A stretch of DNA of 64,000 nucleotides from Hymenobacter mellowenesis (GCF_030581005.1 NZ_JAUQSX010000004.1:248001-312000); one strand, 5' to 3'; counted from the first letter of the stretch, positions 23,325 through 33,836 are shown. Made by a program: numbers and translations. The notes: generated from the sequence alone by a model not told the origin.

Positions 23325-24116
23325 ATGGAAAGTGCTTCTGACCCAATCGACTTTTTGCAGCAAGAGGTGGCCGCCACCCGCCGCCAACTGCTCAACAACG
23401 GCCTCTACCACAGCCTGCAGAGCCTCACCGACCTGCGCCGGTTTATGGAGCACCACGTGTATGCCGTGTGGGATTTCATGTCCTTGCTTAAGGCCTTGCA
23501 GCGGGATTTGACGTGTGTGCAGGTGCCGTGGATACCCAGCGCCCGGCCGGCCACGCGCCGCCTCATCAACGAAATCGTGCTCGAAGAAGAGTCCGACGTG
23601 GACCCGCAGGGCCAGCCCACCAGCCATTTTGAGTTGTATGTGCGCGCCATGGAGGAATGCGGGGCCGATACGGCGCCCATCCGCAAGCTGGTGGCGGCCG
23701 TGGCCGAGGGCCGCTCAATTGAGCGCGCCCTGGAAATAGCGAATGCCCCCGCTTCGGTGCGCGATTTTGTGCTCACTACTTTCGATGTCATTGCCACCGG
23801 CAAACCCCACGTCATTGCTGCCGCTTTTACCTTTGGTCGCGAAGACCTGATTCCCGACATGTTTCGCCAGTTGGTGGGCGACCTGGGCCGCCGCTTTCCC
23901 GGACAGCTTGATACGTTCAACTATTACCTCAACCGCCACATTGAGCTCGACGAAGACGTGCACGCGCCCTTGGCCCACCAGATGGTGCGCGAGTTGTGCG
24001 CCGACGCGCCTGAGCGTTGGCAGGAAGCCCAGCAAGTGGCCATTCGTTGCCTGGAGGCCCGCATGGCCCTCTGGGACGGCGTGAAGTTCGGCCAGCACCG
24101 CGCGGCGTTAGCTTAA
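23325..24116 (+). CDS. DUF3050 domain protein (haem oxygenase-like fold)
   Basis: A 263-residue soluble helical protein matching DUF3050, which I recall as having a haem-oxygenase/TENA-like fold. Recognised from FMEHHVYAVWDFMSLLKALQ near the N terminus, VPWIPSARPATRRLINEIVLEEESD, and YYLNRHIELDEDVHAPLA. The His and Glu clusters (EHH, HIELDEDVH) could bind a di-metal or haem centre, which makes it a possible metal-dependent oxygenase; function is unproven. ATG at 23325. Confidence 0.82.
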   Translation: MESASDPIDFLQQEVAATRRQLLNNGLYHSLQSLTDLRRFMEHHVYAVWDFMSLLKALQRDLTCVQVPWIPSARPATRRLINEIVLEEESDVDPQGQPTSHFELYVRAMEECGADTAPIRKLVAAVAEGRSIERALEIANAPASVRDFVLTTFDVIATGKPHVIAAAFTFGREDLIPDMFRQLVGDLGRRFPGQLDTFNYYLNRHIELDEDVHAPLAHQMVRELCADAPERWQEAQQVAIRCLEARMALWDGVKFGQHRAALA

Positions 24117-24193
24117 ATTCAGCCAACCACATAGGCCTGCGATGCGTTTGAAGCGGGCAGCCTGTTCCGGCTGCTCTTTTCCGGCGTCCCTTC

Positions 24194-24550
24194 ATGATAC
24201 ATTTCCCAATTAAGCTGGGCCGCCCGTGGCTGGCCCTGAGCCTAGCGCTCGCCCTCCCGGCCTGCACGGCCACCGAGCAGACGGCCGAAACCGCCGTGCC
24301 CACCTCCGTCAATTCCGACGCCGACCGCCGGGCCATCTACAATAGCAACGGCACGGGCACCGTGGGTGGCCGCGAGCTGCCCGACGCCACCCCTAACCGC
24401 GTGCGCCTGGGCGAGCAGGCAGCAGGCATCAACAGCCAGAAGCGCATCGAAAACGTAAACACCAACGACCCCAACAACACTTCGCCCGAAACACGCATCC
24501 AGCGCCTCAACTACGACCCACCCGTGGACACTACCCGCCGTCGGCCTTAG
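24194..24550 (+). CDS. Small lipoprotein of unknown function
   Basis: A 118-residue lipoprotein: signal peptide ending in lipobox LALPAC, then a polar, Asn/Thr-rich, apparently disordered tail with no recognisable domain. Follows DUF3050 by about 80 bases on the same strand, with no terminator seen between. Confidence 0.65.
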   Translation: MIHFPIKLGRPWLALSLALALPACTATEQTAETAVPTSVNSDADRRAIYNSNGTGTVGGRELPDATPNRVRLGEQAAGINSQKRIENVNTNDPNNTSPETRIQRLNYDPPVDTTRRRP

Positions 24551-24586
24551 GGAATTGGGTTGGTGAAGTCCGTGAGTACGTATTGA

Positions 24587-24690
24587 GAACATCATATCGA
24601 GCTTGCCGGGCCATCTCGCGCAGTAAGTCAATCGCAAAAAAAAGAATTGCTACCACACACGAGATACCTCGGCGAACTCGACACGACGTT
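24587..24690. repeat. Family 1 palindrome, copy 3 (degenerate)
   Basis: TCATATCGAGCTTGCCG...GGCGAACTCGACACGACG: the GAGCTTGCC sub-type also seen at 42406-42507, but with several arm mismatches. It looks like an old copy that is decaying. Confidence 0.7.
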
Positions 24691-24707
24691 TAAGCAACTC
24701 CGATATT

Positions 24708-24745
24708 AAAAAAGCCCGCTTCCATAAATGGAGCGGGCTTTTTTT
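24708..24745. terminator. Two-way terminator between the lipoprotein and basic-protein genes
   Basis: AAAAAAGCCCGCT-tCCATAAATGGa-AGCGGGCTTTTTTT: strong GC stem flanked by A and T runs, between convergent genes. Confidence 0.85.
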
Positions 24746-24766
24746 GGTCATTGCGGCAACGGAAAA

Positions 24767-25504
24767 CTAGGCGCTTACCTCGCCGGTGCTGGGGCTATCG
24801 GCCGAGTTGAGCAGGCCCGTGGCTTCGGGCTCAGAAGCGGCCTGGGTGCGGGGCTTGGGGCCGCGGCGGGCGCCGGTAGCGGGCGTACCGGGCTTGGGGC
24901 CGCGGCGGGAAGGGGCAGCGGTAGTAGCGGCTGGTTTGGGGCCCCGCTTGGCGCCGGTAGCCGGCTTGCGGCCAGAAGCAGCGGCGGGCGCATCCGTATC
25001 TTCGGTGGCATCCGAAGCGGCATCAGCGCGCGCAGCGCGGGGCTTGCGGGGCGAGCCGTCCTTGTTCAGGGTCTGGCCTTTTTTACGGCTGCGGCCCGCA
25101 GTAGCGGAACTGCTGGCTGCTGCTGTGCCAGCAGCGCTGCCGGTACTGGCTGAACCCGAAACGGAATCGTAGTGCCGCACAATGGTATGCAGGGCTTCTT
25201 CAAACATGCGCTCTGTGTCGCCATCAAGACGGCGCGTGGCTTCCTTCACCACTTCCTTCAGCTTGGCTTTCGTTTCTTTGCGGATGCGAGCCACCACCTC
25301 ACTCATGCGGTTGTTCAACTCTTTCTGCAATTGTTTGGCGGCCGATTTAAGCGACTTTTTCTGGCTGGCCTTGCTGTTGGCCCGGTCATCGTCGAGGGCG
25401 GCAGTGGCACGACCGGCGCTTTTGGCCGATTTGCGAGCCGCTTTTTCTTCGGGCGTGCGCTTGGCGCGTTTTTCGGTTTTAACCGGAGAAGCAGGTTTTT
25501 TCAT
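24767..25504 (-). CDS. Histone H1-like Lys/Ala-rich basic protein with RGPKP motifs
   Basis: A 245-residue basic protein. Residues 1-55 are Lys/Ala/Arg-rich; about 55-115 can form one amphipathic helix or coiled coil (KSLKSAAKQLQKELNN, VVARIRKETKAKLKEVV); the rest is Ala/Pro/Ser-rich with four similar units: GRKPA, KRGPKPA, RRGPKPG and RRGPKPR. Those units resemble AT-hook or HU/H1-like tails that touch the DNA minor groove. It may be a nucleoid protein. It has an exact -7 box (25587-25594) about 80 bases upstream and a two-way terminator behind it. Confidence 0.65.
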   Translation of the reverse strand: MKKPASPVKTEKRAKRTPEEKAARKSAKSAGRATAALDDDRANSKASQKKSLKSAAKQLQKELNNRMSEVVARIRKETKAKLKEVVKEATRRLDGDTERMFEEALHTIVRHYDSVSGSASTGSAAGTAAASSSATAGRSRKKGQTLNKDGSPRKPRAARADAASDATEDTDAPAAASGRKPATGAKRGPKPAATTAAPSRRGPKPGTPATGARRGPKPRTQAASEPEATGLLNSADSPSTGEVSA

Positions 25505-25586
25505 GTGAAAAAAAATGGTTGAATGAAGGTGAAGAAGGAGAGGGTAGAAATGCGTATTTGTACATCGCCCTAATTATAGGCGCGGT

Positions 25587-25594
25587 CAAATATA
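25587..25594 (-). promoter_or_regulatory. -7 box of the H1-like gene
   Basis: TATATTTG on the minus strand fits TAnnTTTG exactly, 83 bases before the ATG. The 236-base divergent gap to metG is AT-rich; no clear promoter is seen for metG. Confidence 0.5.
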
Positions 25595-25740
25595 AAATGA
25601 ATTAGTTGTCAAACGGTTTCGCTGGTTTTTAGGTTGATTTAGTTTCAACCTTTTTTCTTTGTTCTTTTGTTTAGTGCAGTCTTGCTGCGTGTTTTTTCAA
25701 AAATTAACGTTTAGTCCGCCGGTTTCTTTTTCTGTTTTGT

Positions 25741-27783
25741 ATGTCTTCATTTCCTAAACGTTATACCGTCACCGCCGCGCTTCCTTACGCAAACGGGCCG
25801 GTCCATATTGGCCATCTGGCGGGTGTTTACTTGCCGGCCGACATTTACGTGCGGTATTTGCGGTCGGCGGGGCGCGACGTAAAATTCATTTGTGGCTCCG
25901 ATGAGCACGGGGTTCCCATCACCATTCGCGCCCAAAAAGAAGGCGTGACGCCGCAGCAGGTAGTTGATAAATACCACGCGTTGATTCGCGACTCGTTTAA
26001 AGATTTTAACGTGTCGTTCGACGTGTATTCGCGCACGTCGTCGGCCACGCACGCCGAGGTTTCGAGTGGTTTTTTCACCAAGCTCAATAAAGAAGGCAAA
26101 TTCATTGAGCAAACCACGCAGCAATACTTCGACGAAAAGGCGCAGCAGTTTCTGGCCGACCGCTACATCGTGGGCACCTGCCCGAATTGCGGCAACGAAA
26201 ATGCCTACGGTGACCAGTGCGAGCGCTGCGGCACTTCACTCAGCCCGACAGAATTAATTAATCCGCGTAGCATGCTCAGCGGCGCGCAGCCCATTCTGCG
26301 CGATACTAAGCATTGGTTTCTGCCCCTCGACCAGTACGAGCCCTGGCTTCGCGAATGGATAGTGGAAGGCCACAAAAGCGACTGGAAAACTAACGTGTAC
26401 GGCCAGTGCAAATCGTGGATTGACCAGGGCCTACACCCGCGTGCCGTCACGCGCGACCTCGATTGGGGTGTACCCGTGCCAGTGCCCGGCGCCGAAGGTA
26501 AAGTGTTGTACGTGTGGTTCGATGCGCCCATCGGCTATATCTCGGCCACTAAGGAAGCCTTCCCTGACGAATGGGAAACTTACTGGAAGGACAAGGATTC
26601 CAAACTGGTGCATTTCATCGGCAAGGACAACATCGTTTTCCACTGCATTATTTTCCCGGTAATGCTGAAAGCGCACGGCGACTACATCCTGCCGGATAAC
26701 GTGCCCGCCAACGAATTTCTGAACCTGGAAGGCGATAAAATCAGCACTTCGCGCAACTGGGCCGTGTGGCTGCACGAATACCTCGCCGATTTCCCCGGCC
26801 AGGCCGATGTACTGCGCTACGTGCTGTGCGCCAACGCTCCCGAAACCAAAGATAACGACTTCACCTGGAAGGACTTCCAGGCGCGGAACAATAACGAATT
26901 GGTCGCCACGCTCGGTAATTTCGTGAACCGTGCTACGGTGCTCACGCACAAATTCTTTGAAGGTAAAGTGCCGGAATTGGGCGAATTAGCGCCAATTGAC
27001 GAAGACGCCTTTGCGCAGTTGGCTGAATTTCCCGCGAAAATTGGGGAGCTGATTGAAAACTACCGTTTCCGCGATGCACTGGCCGAAGTATTAAATCTGG
27101 CGCGTTTGGGAAATAAATATTTGGCCGAAACGCAGCCCTGGCACCTCATTAAAACCGATGCCGCGCGCACCGGCACGGTGTTGCACGTATCGCTGCAAAT
27201 AGCTGCCGCCCTGGCGCCGCTGCTGGAGCCTTTCCTGCCCGAATCGGCCCAGAAACTAGCCGACATGCTCAATTTGGAACTGGACAGTTGGGCCAGCGCC
27301 GGCCGCCGCGATGCCCTGCCCGCCGGTCATCAGTTGCGCGAAGCCGCGCTGCTATTCGCCAAAATCGAAGATGCAGTGGTCGAAACGCAGGTGCAAAAAC
27401 TGCTTGATACCAAAAAAGAAAATCAGCTGGCCAACACACCCGTAACGCCCGCAAAATCCGACGTGTCGTTCGATGATTTCGGGCGGATGGATTTGCGCAT
27501 CGGCACCATTGTAGCTGCCGAAAAAGTAGCCAAAACCAAAAAGCTGCTTAAGCTCACCGTCGATTTAGGCCTGGAGCAGCGCACCATTGTGAGCGGCATT
27601 GCGGAATATTTTATTCCCGAAGCCCTCATTGGCCAGCAGGTACAGGTTTTGCTGAATTTAGCGCCGCGCGAAATCAAAGGCATCCAAAGCCAGGGCATGC
27701 TGCTCATGGCTGAAAATGCTGATGGCACACTGGCACTCATGCAGCCCGGCATCCCGGTGCGCAACGGCAGTAGCATAGCGTAA
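25741..27783 (+). CDS. metG: Methionyl-tRNA synthetase
   Basis: A 680-residue class I synthetase that charges tRNA-Met. HIGH-type block [14 protein letters not shown] near the N terminus, zinc-type knuckle [23 protein letters not shown]-type block [10 protein letters not shown], an anticodon-binding helical region, and a C-terminal EMAP/Trbp111-like tRNA-binding domain ([17 protein letters not shown]...[11 protein letters not shown]). Length and order are as in MetRS2 of Bacteroidota. ATG at 25741 is unambiguous. Confidence 0.97.
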   Translation: MSSFPKRYTVTAALPYANGPVHIGHLAGVYLPADIYVRYLRSAGRDVKFICGSDEHGVPITIRAQKEGVTPQQVVDKYHALIRDSFKDFNVSFDVYSRTSSATHAEVSSGFFTKLNKEGKFIEQTTQQYFDEKAQQFLADRYIVGTCPNCGNENAYGDQCERCGTSLSPTELINPRSMLSGAQPILRDTKHWFLPLDQYEPWLREWIVEGHKSDWKTNVYGQCKSWIDQGLHPRAVTRDLDWGVPVPVPGAEGKVLYVWFDAPIGYISATKEAFPDEWETYWKDKDSKLVHFIGKDNIVFHCIIFPVMLKAHGDYILPDNVPANEFLNLEGDKISTSRNWAVWLHEYLADFPGQADVLRYVLCANAPETKDNDFTWKDFQARNNNELVATLGNFVNRATVLTHKFFEGKVPELGELAPIDEDAFAQLAEFPAKIGELIENYRFRDALAEVLNLARLGNKYLAETQPWHLIKTDAARTGTVLHVSLQIAAALAPLLEPFLPESAQKLADMLNLELDSWASAGRRDALPAGHQLREAALLFAKIEDAVVETQVQKLLDTKKENQLANTPVTPAKSDVSFDDFGRMDLRIGTIVAAEKVAKTKKLLKLTVDLGLEQRTIVSGIAEYFIPEALIGQQVQVLLNLAPREIKGIQSQGMLLMAENADGTLALMQPGIPVRNGSSIA

Positions 27784-27794
27784 TTATATCGTTT

Positions 27795-27976
27795 GTCATT
27801 GCGAGAGGAGCGTAGCGCAACGCGGCAATCCGTCATCTCAATGCCAAAAAACATCAAGAAAAGCCCCAGTACTGCCAGGTACTGGGACTTTCTGCATTCT
27901 AAAAACTAGCTTATCACTTCCCAAAGCTTGTCGCGTTTAGAGGACGGATTGCCACGGCCTACGGCCTCGTAATGAC
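27795..27976. mobile_element. Family 3 MITE-like element, copy B (degenerate)
   Basis: GTCATTGCGAG...GCGGCAATCCGTC on the left and GGACGGATTGCCACGGCCTACGGCCTCGTAATGAC on the right. Interior hairpin AAAGCCCCAGTAC...GTACTGGGACTTT (27859-27891). Left arm carries an insertion-like variant (AGGAGCGTAGCGCAACGC). It lies between convergent metG and pth. Confidence 0.7.
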
Positions 27977-27981
27977 GGATG

Positions 27982-28548
27982 CTATTTCACATTTACAATA
28001 TTCATCGCGCGCTCCAAACCCATCGAGCCAAATGCCAGCACGGCATCACCGGCTTTTTCAATGCGCGTCGGTAACTCAATTAATTCATCGGCCGAAAACG
28101 GATTCAACACATAATCGACCTGCCGGCCTTTCGGGAAATTAGCATCTACGCCGAAGCGCAGGCGGGCATACACATCGGTGCCCAGCGTGGCCTGAATGTC
28201 TTTCAAACCATTGTGGCCGCCGGCCGACCCCTGGCCTTTCAGCCGCAGCTTGCCGAAGGGTAGGGCCAGGTCATCCGTGACCACAACCATGTTTTCGGCC
28301 GTTATTTTCAGTGTAGCCAACCAGTGTGCTGCTGCTTTGCCACTCAGGTTCATGTAGGTGGTGGGCTTCACCAGCACGTAGGTGTGGCCTTTGTGCTTGA
28401 ACTCGGTGGTGAAGGCGTGGCGGCCGATTTCAAAGCGCGGCGCGTCGAACTTAGCAGCCAGATAATCGGCCACCATGAAACCGATGTTGTGGCGCGTGTC
28501 GGCGTATTCGGGGCCAATGTTGCCCAGGCAAAGAACCAGAAATTTCAT
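27982..28548 (-). CDS. pth: Peptidyl-tRNA hydrolase
   Basis: A 188-residue hydrolase that frees tRNA from stalled peptidyl-tRNA. Asn10 and catalytic His20 are in LGNIGPEYADTRHNIGF; the family block KPTTYMNLSGKAAAHWL and VVTDDLALPFGKLRLKGQGSAGGHNGLKDI follow. ATG at 28546-28548 is the family start. Transcribed after rplY on the same strand, as in many bacteria, but separated by a 200-base repeat with its own hairpin. Confidence 0.96.
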   Translation of the reverse strand: MKFLVLCLGNIGPEYADTRHNIGFMVADYLAAKFDAPRFEIGRHAFTTEFKHKGHTYVLVKPTTYMNLSGKAAAHWLATLKITAENMVVVTDDLALPFGKLRLKGQGSAGGHNGLKDIQATLGTDVYARLRFGVDANFPKGRQVDYVLNPFSADELIELPTRIEKAGDAVLAFGSMGLERAMNIVNVK

Positions 28549-28553
28549 CTGAA

Positions 28554-28754
28554 CCGCAGATTTAACAGATTGAACGGATTTCGCAGGTTCCGGCATCAAC
28601 TCTCAGAAACTGCGGCCATTTGGTATGATGAAGCGTGTGATGCTTTCGCTCCCAAATAAAAAGCCGCCCCAAAATTGGAGCGGCTTTTTGATTGAAACGC
28701 AAATTGCTGGATGAAAAGAATCGGTGAAATCCGTTTAATCCGTTAAATCTGCGG
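28554..28754. repeat. Family 6 palindrome with internal terminator hairpin, between rplY and pth
   Basis: Left arm CCGCAGATTTAACAGATT... (28554-28585); right arm ...GGATTTCAC-type sequence returning as TAAATCTGCGG (28721-28754), reverse-complementary with several mismatches. An AAAAAGCCGCCCC...GGAGCGGCTTTTT hairpin at 28658-28689 lies inside. Similar ATCTGCGG-type repeats are familiar from other Bacteroidota genomes. Confidence 0.75.
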
Positions 28755-28761
28755 TCCAGAA

Positions 28762-29334
28762 TTACTTGTTGGCTGCCATTTCGCCTTTCAGGGCGCGCGG
28801 GATGGTGATGGTGGCAATGGGAGCCGCCGCGTTGGTCAGGATGGTGTAGCCTTTGGGCTCTACGGCACCCACCTTGATGGATTTGCCGAGCTCCATGCCG
28901 CCGATGTTCACTTCCACGTAGTCGGGGAGGTTGTCCATCGTGGCGCGCACGCGCACTTTGCGCAGCTTGCTCACCAGTTTACCACCGGCCAGCACGCCCG
29001 GCGAAACGCCGATGTATTTCACGGGAATGTCCATTTTCACCTCTTTGCCGGCTTCCAGCTCGAGGAAGTCAACGTGGAGGAGCATTTCATTTACGGGGTG
29101 GAACTGGGCGTCCTGCACAATGGCTTTGTACATAGTGCCTTCCACGTTCAGGTCCACAATGTGAGCCTCCGGCGTGTACAACAGTTCGCGGAACAGGATA
29201 GCGGGCACGGAGAAGTGCACGGTATCGGTGCCGCCATACAATACGCACGGTACTTGAGCGTCGAGGCGCAATGCCTTGGCGTCCGTTTTACCGAGATTCG
29301 CTCTTTTAAACCCTACAATCTCGAGGCTTTTCAT
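28762..29334 (-). CDS. rplY: 50S ribosomal protein L25 (Ctc form)
   Basis: A 190-residue L25/TL5 protein that binds 5S rRNA. N-terminal L25 domain (about 1-90: VPCVLYGGTDTVHFSVP, YKAIVQDAQFHPVNEMLLHVDFLEL) and C-terminal beta domain (about 95-185). ATG at 29332-29334 (MKSLEIVGFKR) is right; a much longer frame upstream overlaps the neighbouring gene. The -7 box at 29399-29406 supports this. Confidence 0.95.
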   Translation of the reverse strand: MKSLEIVGFKRANLGKTDAKALRLDAQVPCVLYGGTDTVHFSVPAILFRELLYTPEAHIVDLNVEGTMYKAIVQDAQFHPVNEMLLHVDFLELEAGKEVKMDIPVKYIGVSPGVLAGGKLVSKLRKVRVRATMDNLPDYVEVNIGGMELGKSIKVGAVEPKGYTILTNAAAPIATITIPRALKGEMAANK

Positions 29335-29398
29335 AAAAGTGGTCTTTTGAAGATAAAAAATGGCCCGCCTGCTTCCGACGTTGGAGGCAAACGGGCCG

Positions 29399-29406
29399 CA
29401 AAGGTA
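29399..29406 (-). promoter_or_regulatory. -7 box of rplY
   Basis: TACCTTTG on the minus strand, exact; the leader would be about 57 bases. A stem near 29363-29397 (GGCCCG...CGGGCC) lies in that leader. Confidence 0.6.
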
Positions 29407-29456
29407 GGGCGAAACCGGCCGAAAAGCCAACCTGTTACGAAGAAAAACTGGCTGCG

Positions 29457-30521
29457 CTAGTTCGCTATCGGCACGCTTTTGAGTTGCTCCTGCACCAGCG
29501 CTTGCGCCTGCATCCGGTTGTTTAGCACGCGCAGGTAGGAGCGGGCCTGGGCGTTGTTGCAGGTGAAAGCGGCTTTCTTGGCCCAATCGATGGCCCCGGG
29601 CAGGTCGCCGCGCACCTCGCTGGCTACGGCCAGGTTGTAGAAGGCCCGGCCGGCAATCTTGGGGTTGAGGTGGCGGGCCGACTGCTGCCAGAGGGTGGCC
29701 GCCCCGGCCCAGTCGCCGGCTTCGGCACGCTGGGCGGCCTCCTTCATGCGGGCATCTTTTTTGGCCTGCGCGAAGTAGTCGCGGTGCAGGTCGATGTAGG
29801 AGGGCGCGATGCGGCGGGCGTAGCCGTCGCCGGCCCGCTGGGCCACCCGCCGAATGCACTCCTCGGGTGGGGGCAGCTGGCGCAGGGCGGCGGGGTAGGA
29901 GTCGCCCTCGCCCCGAAACACCAGTTGGTCTTCCTGCCGGGCCTGGTCGAGCACGAAGCCCTGGGCCGCGCCGTAGGTGCGGAAGCCGCTCACAATTTTC
30001 ATTACCATTTCCACGCTCACGGTAGGCACTTTGTGCTCCTTGCCTTCTTTGTCCTTATAAGTGCGGAAGCCGTTGGTGTGGCTCAGCAGCATGTCGGAAT
30101 CGAAGGCTTCGAGTACCACGAGGCCGTCGACCTGCGTGCGGCGGCACAAGTCCTGCACGTAGCGCGGGGCCAGCGGCGGCAGGAAAAACTCGCGGCTGCG
30201 GCCCAGCAGCTGCAGCTGCGCCTGCGTCACCTTGAAGCGGTAGCTGTTGTTAGCTAGGGCCTGGCCCACCACGTTCACGCACTCGTCGGCCCCGGCGCGG
30301 TCCACGCCCACGCCTTCGCCCGTGAAGGCGCCTTCCAGCACGTCGAAGAATTTATCGCGGCGCGATTCCGGGATAATGCGGTTGGCGGTGGCCACGCTTT
30401 GCAGGTTGGCCGGCATGGGCACCGCTGCCGGGGCCAGCGCCCGGATGTGAACGGAAGAAACACAGGCGCTCAGTAGCAGCGCCGCGAAAAGGGTGAGGGT
30501 GGAAGTGTAAAGCTTGTGCAT
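29457..30521 (-). CDS. DUF6340 family lipoprotein with TPR-like C terminus
   Basis: A 354-residue lipoprotein: signal peptide with lipobox LLLSAC, then the DUF6340 region (IRALAPAAVPMPANLQSVATANR, LCRRTQVDGLVVLEAFDSDMLLS, VKIVSGFRTY-like, CIRRVAQRAGDGYARRIAPSYI). Residues 255-340 look like two TPR units (AQRAEAGDWAGAATLWQQS, YNLAVASEVRGDLPGAIDWAK). Family members are surface or periplasmic and of unknown role. The ATG at 30519-30521 is preferred over a GTG three bases upstream. Confidence 0.75.
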   Translation of the reverse strand: MHKLYTSTLTLFAALLLSACVSSVHIRALAPAAVPMPANLQSVATANRIIPESRRDKFFDVLEGAFTGEGVGVDRAGADECVNVVGQALANNSYRFKVTQAQLQLLGRSREFFLPPLAPRYVQDLCRRTQVDGLVVLEAFDSDMLLSHTNGFRTYKDKEGKEHKVPTVSVEMVMKIVSGFRTYGAAQGFVLDQARQEDQLVFRGEGDSYPAALRQLPPPEECIRRVAQRAGDGYARRIAPSYIDLHRDYFAQAKKDARMKEAAQRAEAGDWAGAATLWQQSARHLNPKIAGRAFYNLAVASEVRGDLPGAIDWAKKAAFTCNNAQARSYLRVLNNRMQAQALVQEQLKSVPIAN

Positions 30522-30610
30522 CACGTTTGCAGAAAAAGGTTCCAGTTGGGAAGTCTATTCTACAAAATTGTGCCAGTTTTGAGCGCAGTAATTAAGTAAT
30601 GCTGAAAAAA

Positions 30611-30709
30611 AGCACGTCATGCTGAGCGCAGTCGAAGCATCTCTACCGCAATAGTAAATAAATTACTGCCACACGCGAGATGCTTCGGCTGCGCTCAGCA
30701 TGACGTGCT
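30611..30709. repeat. Family 1 palindrome, copy 4
   Basis: AGCACGTCATGCTGAGCG...CGCTCAGCATGACGTGCT. Lies between the DUF6340 gene start and the end of prs, both on the minus strand. Confidence 0.9.
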
Positions 30710-30735
30710 GAGTGATGCCCATTCAGGAACCTAAT

Positions 30736-31662
30736 CTACACAAACAGAGAGCTGATGCTCTCGTGCGTCACCACGTTGCGAATAGCGGCCGCAAACAGTG
30801 GCGCCAGCGAAATCACCCGGATTTTGTCGTTCTCCTCGCGCAGCGGAATGGTGTCGGTCGTAATCAGCTCGGTGAGCTGGGAGGCGCGAATGCGCTCGTG
30901 GGCCGGGCCGCTGAGCAGCGGGTGCGTGATGACAGCCCGCACCGAGTTGGCGCCGCGCTCCATCACCAGGTCGGCGGCTTTGCAGATGGTGCCGGCCGTG
31001 TCTACCATATCGTCCACGAACACCACGTCCATACCCTTCACGTCGCCGATGACTTGCATCGAGGCAATTTCATTGGCCCGCAGGCGCATCTTGTCGCAGA
31101 CCACGATTTCGGCGCCGAATTTCTTGGCGAAGGCGCGGGTGCGCACCACGCCGCCCACGTCGGGCGAGGCGAAAATCAGGTTTTTCAGGTTCAGCGACTT
31201 GATGTAGGGCGCCGTGACGGTGGCGCCATCGAGGTGGTCGACTGGGATGTCGAAGAAGCCCTGAATCTGGCCGGCGTGCAGGTCGCAGGTCATCAGGCGG
31301 TCGGTGCCCACGCTTTGGATGATGTTGGCCACCACTTTGGCGCCGATGCTCACGCGGGGCTTGTCTTTGCGGTCCTGGCGGGCGTAGCCCATGTAGGGCA
31401 TCACGATGACGACTTTGTGGGCCGAGGCACGCTTGGCCGCGTCCACCATCAGCATGAGCTCCATGAGGTGCTCGGCGGGCGGGCAGGTGCTTTGCACGAG
31501 GAACACCTCGCAGCCGCGCACGCTTTCGTTGAAGCTCGGGCCCATCTCGTTGTCGGCGAAGCGCTGGAGGCTGAGGTCGCCGAGAGTGGTGCCGTAAGCA
31601 GCGGCAATGCTTTCGCCCAATGCCTTGGAGGCGCTGCCGGCGAAGATTTTGACCTGTTTCAT
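30736..31662 (-). CDS. prs: Ribose-phosphate pyrophosphokinase
   Basis: A 308-residue enzyme making PRPP from ribose 5-phosphate and ATP. Recognised from MKQVKIFAGSASKALGES, RDKPRVSIGAKVVANI, TCDLHAGQIQGFFDIPVDHL, and the PRPP loop VVFVDDMVDTAGTI. ATG at 31660-31662 is the family start; an upstream extension overlaps tRNA-Gln and should be discarded. Presumably preceded by its own promoter in the 100-base gap after the tRNA terminator. Confidence 0.96.
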   Translation of the reverse strand: MKQVKIFAGSASKALGESIAAAYGTTLGDLSLQRFADNEMGPSFNESVRGCEVFLVQSTCPPAEHLMELMLMVDAAKRASAHKVVIVMPYMGYARQDRKDKPRVSIGAKVVANIIQSVGTDRLMTCDLHAGQIQGFFDIPVDHLDGATVTAPYIKSLNLKNLIFASPDVGGVVRTRAFAKKFGAEIVVCDKMRLRANEIASMQVIGDVKGMDVVFVDDMVDTAGTICKAADLVMERGANSVRAVITHPLLSGPAHERIRASQLTELITTDTIPLREENDKIRVISLAPLFAAAIRNVVTHESISSLFV

Positions 31663-31770
31663 AGGGGAAGGTGCTGATTTTGTGCGGGAAGCCTGCGCGG
31701 CCCGCTGAATGGTTTGGCGCGGAATAATCGGATGAGGCCAGCGAAAGCCTGCCGTCCGGGACGGGCTAGA

Positions 31771-31824
31771 AAAGCGAAAGGCGCTGACCACTCCGGAAAT
31801 TGGAGAAGCCAGCGCCTTTTCGTT
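31771..31824 (-). terminator. Terminator after tRNA-Gln
   Basis: AAAGCGAAAGGCGCTG...CAGCGCCTTTTCGTTT with inner CTCC...GGAG: strong long hairpin just downstream of the tRNA on the minus strand. Confidence 0.75.
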
Positions 31825-31839
31825 TACTCGAGCGTTGTC

Positions 31840-31914
31840 GTTGTCCGACCAGGGCTCGAACCTGGACTTTCTTGAATCAAAATCAAGCGTGTTGCCAGTT
31901 ACACCATCGGACAA
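31840..31914 (-). tRNA. tRNA-Gln (anticodon UUG)
   Basis: Acceptor TTGTCCG pairs with CGGACAA, D arm GTGT...ACAC, anticodon arm CTTGA-TTTTGAT-TCAAG with anticodon TTG, and T arm CCAGG-TTCGAGC-CCTGG. The minus strand runs from 31914 to 31841, with base 31840 taken as the discriminator, which would read C. CCA is not encoded. Confidence 0.95.
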
Positions 31915-32116
31915 TTTCCCGGCGGGCTACGTGCCGTTTGGGAGTGCAAATGTACTACCGGAAAAATTCGAGGCAAGGATTTTTTGAAAAAAATTTGAAG
32001 AAAAAAATGACGGTACCGGCCCGGAAAGCGGCTTTCGGTTCATTGGTGCCTGATTTTCACGGGGTAGGGTGTCTCGGGTTTTTTTTCGATTGGGCCAGGC
32101 GCCGCAAACGTTATGG

Positions 32117-32147
32117 TTGGAAAAGCCAGGCTTCTACCGTAATTTTG
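32117..32147 (+). promoter_or_regulatory. Promoter of atpD
   Basis: TAATTTTG (32140-32147) fits TAnnTTTG exactly, with TTGG at 32117-32120 for the -33 element, 19 bases apart. The leader would be about 35 bases. Confidence 0.65.
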
Positions 32148-32155
32148 CGGCCTGA

Positions 32156-33694
<1,539 letters not shown>

Positions 33695-33710
33695 CTAAGA
33701 ACGTCCGGTG

Positions 33711-33806
33711 GAACGTCATGCTGAGCGGAGTCGAAGTATCTCTACCGCGAGAGTAAATAGTTACTTGCGCGGTAGAGATGCTTCGGCTTCGCTCAGCATG
33801 ACGTTC
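33711..33806. repeat. Family 1 palindrome, copy 5, between atpD and atpC
   Basis: GAACGTCATGCTGAGCG...CGCTCAGCATGACGTTC; the arms near the loop include TCTCTACCGCGAG...GCGCGGTAGAGA. It fills most of the 142 bases between the two co-directional genes and so must be in the atpDC transcript. Confidence 0.92.
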
Positions 33807-33836
33807 TTTTTTAGCCTGACAATTCATCTCAAAAAC

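Noticed and set aside
27982..28599. Longer pth start at 28599
   Set aside because: The extra 17 residues fall in the palindrome and the family start MKFLVLCLGN is at 28548.
29335..29859. N-terminal extension of rplY
   Set aside because: It overlaps the DUF6340 gene and is not similar to L25; the -7 box at 29399-29406 also lies inside it.
31663..31914. Upstream extension of the prs frame
   Set aside because: It would run through tRNA-Gln and its terminator; the family start is at 31662.
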